Source: a virus. From it: a stretch of 43,219 nt of DNA. The notes beneath the pieces are model-generated. The model was not told the origin of the DNA, made no database searches, and saw only the letters and a list, made by a program, of their open reading frames with translations. Shown piece after piece: positions 39,931 to 43,219 of the stretch. Each line of letters begins with the position of its first letter. Position 1 is the stretch's first letter. The position numbers and the translations under genes are program-made. The DNA lies in the IMG/VR virus record IMGVR_UViG_3300042691_029496, positions 1 to 43,219 of that record, one strand, 5' to 3'.

Positions 39931-40868
39931 GCCTCGCCCCCTTCCTTCACCTCGGCGTCCACCGCCTTGAGCTTGGCGCCAGCGTTGGCCACGACGGTCT
40001 TGAACTTGTCGTAGCCCTCGCGATCGGCGGCCTTGCGCGCAGCGTCTGCGCCCTGCTTCCACAGGACCTGCAGCTCATCCGCGCTGGTGGCCTTCTGCGC
40101 CTTCTCGATCCACGCAGCGCGGTCGAACACGGGCTTGTCGTTGGTGGCCGCCGCGGTCTTGCTGGCGAGCTCGTACAGCCCTTCCTCGCCGTCGGTGTTG
40201 AGGTGGTGGATGGCCTCGTCCAGGCGGTCGGTCTTCGGCCACGTCTTGTAGGCGCGCTTGATGACCGTCTTCTTGGCCATCTCGCCCCAGTCGGTGACCC
40301 AGGGGCACTTCTTCTTCTTTTCCATCCACGCCTTCCACGCGCTTGACCGGTCGCGGATGTCGTTGATCTCGGCCACGCTCATGGCCTCGGTGAGGTAGTC
40401 TCCGTCGGCCGTCTTGACCACGACGTAGGCGCCCACCGCATCGCCGCGATCGCCGCCGAACGGGTTGAACTGGTGCTCGGGCGGCTTGTCGTAGCCGTTC
40501 AGTGCGAAGCGGTCGTTGGCGTGCACGATCGCCGCCTTGGCCCACTTGATCGAACCCGTCGCCGTGGCCAGATCGATGAGCCCCATGTAGCTGATGTCGA
40601 GGCAGATCTTGCCGTCGCGCGGCACGAGGTAGGCCTGCTTCTTCGCCGGGTTCAGCGAGATGCCGATGGCCGCCACGTTGGTCACCGCGTTGATGACCGA
40701 CTGCCGGTTCTTCGTGGCCAGGCCCAGCGCGTAGTCGTTCTGCTGCAGGATCTGGATCGCAAACTCAGCCTCGCGCTCGAAGCTGATGGAGCGGTCGGAC
40801 AGGACCGACTCGAAGGCGTCTTTGGCGCCGTAGATGTCGCCCGTGATCAGGGCCAGTGCGTTGCTCAT
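39927..40868 (-). CDS. recT: RecT-family single-strand annealing protein
   Basis: 313 residues. Features of RecT are visible: an N-terminal helix with FAIQILQQNDYALGLATKN, the AAIGISLNPAKKQAYLVPR segment, a SYMGLIDLA motif, GAYVVVKTADG and a MAKKTVIKRAYKTWP stretch. It anneals complementary strands and drives strand invasion with the partner exonuclease. The C-terminal 60 residues are Lys/Ala-rich and variable. It overlaps the coiled-coil gene upstream and the small gene downstream, giving a four-gene translationally coupled block. Confidence 0.92.
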   Translation of the reverse strand: MSNALALITGDIYGAKDAFESVLSDRSISFEREAEFAIQILQQNDYALGLATKNRQSVINAVTNVAAIGISLNPAKKQAYLVPRDGKICLDISYMGLIDLATATGSIKWAKAAIVHANDRFALNGYDKPPEHQFNPFGGDRGDAVGAYVVVKTADGDYLTEAMSVAEINDIRDRSSAWKAWMEKKKKCPWVTDWGEMAKKTVIKRAYKTWPKTDRLDEAIHHLNTDGEEGLYELASKTAAATNDKPVFDRAAWIEKAQKATSADELQVLWKQGADAARKAADREGYDKFKTVVANAGAKLKAVDAEVKEGGEA

Positions 40869-42022
40869 GCTGCCTCCGCAATCTTGGTGTTGGCCGCCAG
40901 CGTCGCTGCGGCACGGAGGATGAAGCCGGTGGCCTCGTCCTCGTCGACGTAGAAGGCGCGGGCCACGGCGCCGACGATGAGCTCGGCGTGCTTGAGCTCC
41001 TGCTCCTGCTTGGCCTTGCGCTCGGCGGCTTCGCGTGCAGCGCGCTCGGCCTCTTCGGCGCGGCGCTTGGCCTCGACCTCGGCCGCGATGCGTGCCTGCT
41101 GCTCGGCCAGCTCACGACGCTGCTGATCCAGCAGGGACTGGGCCTCAGCCTTCTCGGCCTCGAATGCATCCTGCTGCGCCTTCATGAAGGCCTCGCGCTC
41201 AGCTGCCTCGCGGCGGGCCTTGGCGTTGGCCTCGTCGATCGCTTTCTGCGCAGCCAGTGCTGCCTCGGCGGCGGCGCGTGCGGCGGCCTGCTGCTGCTCC
41301 TGGCGCTGACGCTCGAGCTCCGCAGCCTGGGCGGCCTGCTCGGCGCGGATGCGCTCGATCTCGGCCCGCTCGGCGACCAAGCGCTCGGCCTCCTGCTCGC
41401 GCTCCAGGCTGACGTCGTGCAGCTTGCGCAGCTGCTCGAGCGCCGTGGTCTTGGCATCCAGCGCGTGCGGCTGGAACTCCTCGAACGACTCGTCGATCGC
41501 CAGCGCGTCGAGCTCGACGATCGCCAGCGCGACGTCGGATGAGGCCTTGCCGGCCGCGACAACGGGCGCCGCGGCAATCTCCTCGATTCGGGCGCGCAGC
41601 GCGGCCACGCGGTCCTGCTCGGCCTTGATGCGGGCCTGCCGCTCCTCTTCCTTGCGCTGCTCCTCGACCTTGATCTGCTGGTCGATCGGCTCCTCGATCT
41701 CGAGGATCTGCGAGGTGATGTACTCAGCCCGCTCGCTGATGTTGCGCTTGATCTCGTTGAGCGGCTTCTTGGCCGCGTCGAGTGCGCGCTGCACGGCGTA
41801 GCGTGGCTCGCGGATCGCCAGGCGTGCGGCCTTGGCCTCCTCCATGCCCTTGGTGCTGCGCACGTCGAAGACGACGTCCGTGTACCGGGACCGAAGCTCG
41901 GCCAGACCGGCCTGAACTTTCTCGAATTCCGTCAGCGTGGTGCTGATCAGGGCGAGGCTGCGCTGGGCCTCGGTGGGCTCCGGCGCAGATACCGCGACGT
42001 CCGCGGTGTTGGTGCTACTCAT
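40865..42022 (-). CDS. Coiled-coil protein upstream of recT
   Basis: 385 residues from ATG 42022, with GGAG 6 bases upstream. Residues about 15-115 are globular and helical (LTEFEKVQAGLAELRSRY, ALDAAKKPLNEIKR). Residues about 120-360 are a nearly continuous coiled coil, very rich in Ala, Glu, Arg and Gln, broken near 150-200. The C-terminal 30 residues return to a globular helix. Long coiled-coil proteins directly upstream of RecT are common in phages and are thought to assist recombination, but a mechanism is not established. This is the first gene after an early promoter region. Confidence 0.82.
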   Translation of the reverse strand: MSSTNTADVAVSAPEPTEAQRSLALISTTLTEFEKVQAGLAELRSRYTDVVFDVRSTKGMEEAKAARLAIREPRYAVQRALDAAKKPLNEIKRNISERAEYITSQILEIEEPIDQQIKVEEQRKEEERQARIKAEQDRVAALRARIEEIAAAPVVAAGKASSDVALAIVELDALAIDESFEEFQPHALDAKTTALEQLRKLHDVSLEREQEAERLVAERAEIERIRAEQAAQAAELERQRQEQQQAAARAAAEAALAAQKAIDEANAKARREAAEREAFMKAQQDAFEAEKAEAQSLLDQQRRELAEQQARIAAEVEAKRRAEEAERAAREAAERKAKQEQELKHAELIVGAVARAFYVDEDEATGFILRAAATLAANTKIAEAA

Positions 42023-42052
42023 GGTGACTCCTAGCGTTTCGTAGTGGACTCG

Positions 42053-42130
42053 GTCTGTGCCTCACAGACGGTTGCATTATCCAACAAATTGTTGGCGCTC
42101 CAACAAAAAAATAAAGCCGACTGAATCAGT
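42053..42130 (-). promoter_or_regulatory. Early promoter/operator region before the recombination operon
   Basis: On the minus strand, GATAAT (42076-42081) abuts the palindrome CCAACAATTTGTTGG (42081-42095), which is perfect around its central base. A second half-site, TTGTTGG, lies at 42100-42106, preceded by a T-rich tract. TTGGAG (16-base spacing) or TTGTTG (19-base spacing) could act as -35, so the palindrome sits between -35 and -10, a classic operator position. In the 5' leader, GTCTGTG-CCT-CACAGAC (42053-42069, perfect 7-base arms) is a second inverted repeat. ACTGA-A-TCAGT at 42120-42130, read leftward, is followed by a T-rich stretch and could weakly terminate upstream transcripts. 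Confidence 0.6.
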
Positions 42131-42159
42131 GGGTCATGCGGCCGCGGGTGCGGCGATGC

Positions 42160-42498
42160 TCACGCCGGCCTCCAAGCGAACACGCTGTTGGCCACGTTTG
42201 CAGGCGGCTTCATGCGGCGCCGATATTCGCGGCACCGCTCGGCCTGGCTGAGCCGCTTGGGCTTGCGTGCGTCGGGCTTGTTGCCCAGCGCGTAGACCGG
42301 GCGCGGGTAGCGCTTGCCAATGCCGTCCATCGTCCAGCTCTGGATGTGGATGTGCTTGACGGAAGTGGCGCGCATGGCGGACAGGAAGCTGGCCACCAGG
42401 CGGTGGTTGAAGTCAGGGAAAAACTGCGCCACCTCGCGCATGGTCAGGGGTCCGCAGCACTCCAGCACGCCGCGGATGTTGGTGACGCTGGGCTTCAT
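42160..42498 (-). CDS. Winged-helix-like phage early protein
   Basis: 112 residues from ATG 42498, overlapping the upstream stop (ATGA); the longer frame overlies the upstream gene. Residues 1-70 (VTNIRGVLECCGPLTMREVAQFFP, then HRLVASFLSAMRA, VKHIHIQSW) fit a winged-helix domain found in many phage early proteins. The C-terminus is basic (RKPKRLSQAERCREYRRRMK). It is likely DNA-binding and is a second candidate for binding the palindromic sites, since it is encoded immediately upstream of the promoter region at 42053-42130. Confidence 0.75.
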   Translation of the reverse strand: MKPSVTNIRGVLECCGPLTMREVAQFFPDFNHRLVASFLSAMRATSVKHIHIQSWTMDGIGKRYPRPVYALGNKPDARKPKRLSQAERCREYRRRMKPPANVANSVFAWRPA

Positions 42499-42833
42499 GC
42501 GCTGCGCTCCTCGGGCGCGGCCATCACGGCCACACGCCTGGTGCGCCCCAGGTCGTATGCCTCCTCCATCAGCCGGTACAGGTCCTCGTAGGTGAGCCAA
42601 TACCCCCGCAAGCTGAACACCTCGCCCTCTGGCTCCCACCGTCGGGACCATGTGCCGCCACGCATGACGTCGCCTGCAATGCTGTGCGCCACCTTGTCGG
42701 CCATGATCTGCTTGATCTCCCGCTCGGGGTCGATGAAGCGCGAATTCATCGCGACTGTGTGGCTGATCATGTGGTCGCAGGCCATGCCCTTCAGCCTGCT
42801 AATCCGCTCGCGGATCTCGTAGTTGGTTCTCAT
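42495..42833 (-). CDS. Early protein, function unknown
   Basis: 112 residues. The first 60 (RTNYEIRERISRLKGMACDHM, then DPEREIKQIMADKVAHSIAGD) are helical. A middle segment, RGGTWSRRWEPEGEVFSLRGYWL, is Trp-rich and probably beta. The end is helical (TYEDLYRLMEEAYDLGRTRR). Its ATG overlaps the upstream stop (ATGA). No family is recognised. Confidence 0.7.
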   Translation of the reverse strand: MRTNYEIRERISRLKGMACDHMISHTVAMNSRFIDPEREIKQIMADKVAHSIAGDVMRGGTWSRRWEPEGEVFSLRGYWLTYEDLYRLMEEAYDLGRTRRVAVMAAPEERSA

Positions 42834-43219
42834 GCTTTGCCCCCCTTCGGCGCGGCCACACAGAGGTTGAACTCCATGCCCGGCTCAAGCGTGAACGGCC
42901 GATTGAACGAGATGTCCACGCCCATATCCAGCCGAATCTTCATGGATCCAATCGGCTCCTGCTCCGACGGGTGTCGCGCCCCGTACTCATGCCAGTGCCG
43001 CTCGCATATCACGCCGTACGCAACCGCCGGGTTGCCCTCGCGGTCGGTCTCTGGCCACTCAGCAGGGATGCCGCCGTGCTGGGATGGGCAGCCGCACGAC
43101 AGACGCCACTTCGGCTCCTGCTCCGGCTCGCGGCGGGGTGGGTGGGTGAAGAGGTGGTGCTCCCCGTCCGGCAGAGCCTCCAGTGCATCCGTCCAGTCCA
43201 GTAGTTCGGCATGCTGATC
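42830..43219 (-). CDS. Partial early gene running off the right edge
   Basis: The minus-strand frame is open from the window edge (43219) to a TGA at 42830-42832: 129 residues, 5' end missing. It includes CGCPSQHGGIPAEWP, then VICERHWHEYGARHP and a C-terminal DISFNRPFTLEPGMEFNLCV. The Cys/His pairs (CGC and C-x2-H-x2-H) could bind metal. A GTG at 43012 would give only the last 60 residues and is less likely, because the upstream frame is continuous and protein-like. Stop overlaps the next ATG. Confidence 0.7.
   Translation of the reverse strand, partial: DQHAELLDWTDALEALPDGEHHLFTHPPRREPEQEPKWRLSCGCPSQHGGIPAEWPETDREGNPAVAYGVICERHWHEYGARHPSEQEPIGSMKIRLDMGVDISFNRPFTLEPGMEFNLCVAAPKGGKA

Overview
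The window is part of a temperate tailed-phage genome, most likely podovirus-like, from a high-GC host. A betaproteobacterium such as a member of the Burkholderiales is plausible but not proven. Evidence for a phage: two multi-domain 'polyvalent' proteins of about 2,650 residues each, a large tail-fibre gene, an S74-type self-cleaving chaperone domain, a tyrosine integrase, an excisionase-like gene, and a RecT/YqaJ-exonuclease/SSB/RdgC block. A 3' segment of a tRNA-Cys(GCA) gene next to the integrase, with phage genes on both sides, looks like attP. That suggests the circular or virion form of the genome rather than an integrated copy. Terminase, portal, capsid and lysis genes, and the repressor region, are not in the window and presumably lie outside it.

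Layout. Positions 1-30983 hold rightward virion genes, mostly joined by 4-base ATGA or GTGA overlaps. In order they are: the end of an unidentified gene; a 1388-residue tail-fibre/J-like protein with tandem repeats; a small protein; a three-gene accessory island (QueC-like PP-loop protein, cupin, GNAT acetyltransferase); an S74-domain virion protein; a 630-residue probable internal virion protein; the first giant protein (2660 aa); a run of smaller structural-type proteins; a protein of about 28 copies of a 22-23-residue repeat; a small protein; and the second giant protein (2641 aa). Two hairpins follow, the second a classic rho-independent terminator.

Positions 30984-31458 are a control and integration region: terminator, a possible 38-residue membrane peptide, the attP-like tRNA-Cys segment, and repeats and a palindrome upstream of int. 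The integrase (31459-32598) converges on, and overlaps by 4 bases, the excisionase-like gene.

Positions 32595-43219 are leftward early genes. From promoter-proximal to distal they are: unknown and winged-helix-like genes, a coiled-coil protein, RecT, an unknown, YqaJ exonuclease, an HTH protein, several small unknowns, SSB, an unknown, RdgC, two unknowns, a dNMP kinase, a MazG-like NTP pyrophosphohydrolase, two unknowns, and the excisionase-like gene. A gene missed by simple ORF calling runs off the right edge.

How it fits together. The early operon supplies homologous recombination (exonuclease plus annealase plus SSB, with RdgC as a possible RecA modulator) and nucleotide-pool functions. 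Int and Xis handle integration at tRNA-Cys. The late operon builds the virion, and the giant proteins are probably packaged and delivered with the DNA as effectors. The most unusual signal is a 15-base palindrome, CCAACAA-N-TTGTTGG and variants. It recurs in four intergenic gaps upstream of gene starts on both strands and looks like the operator of a phage-wide regulon.
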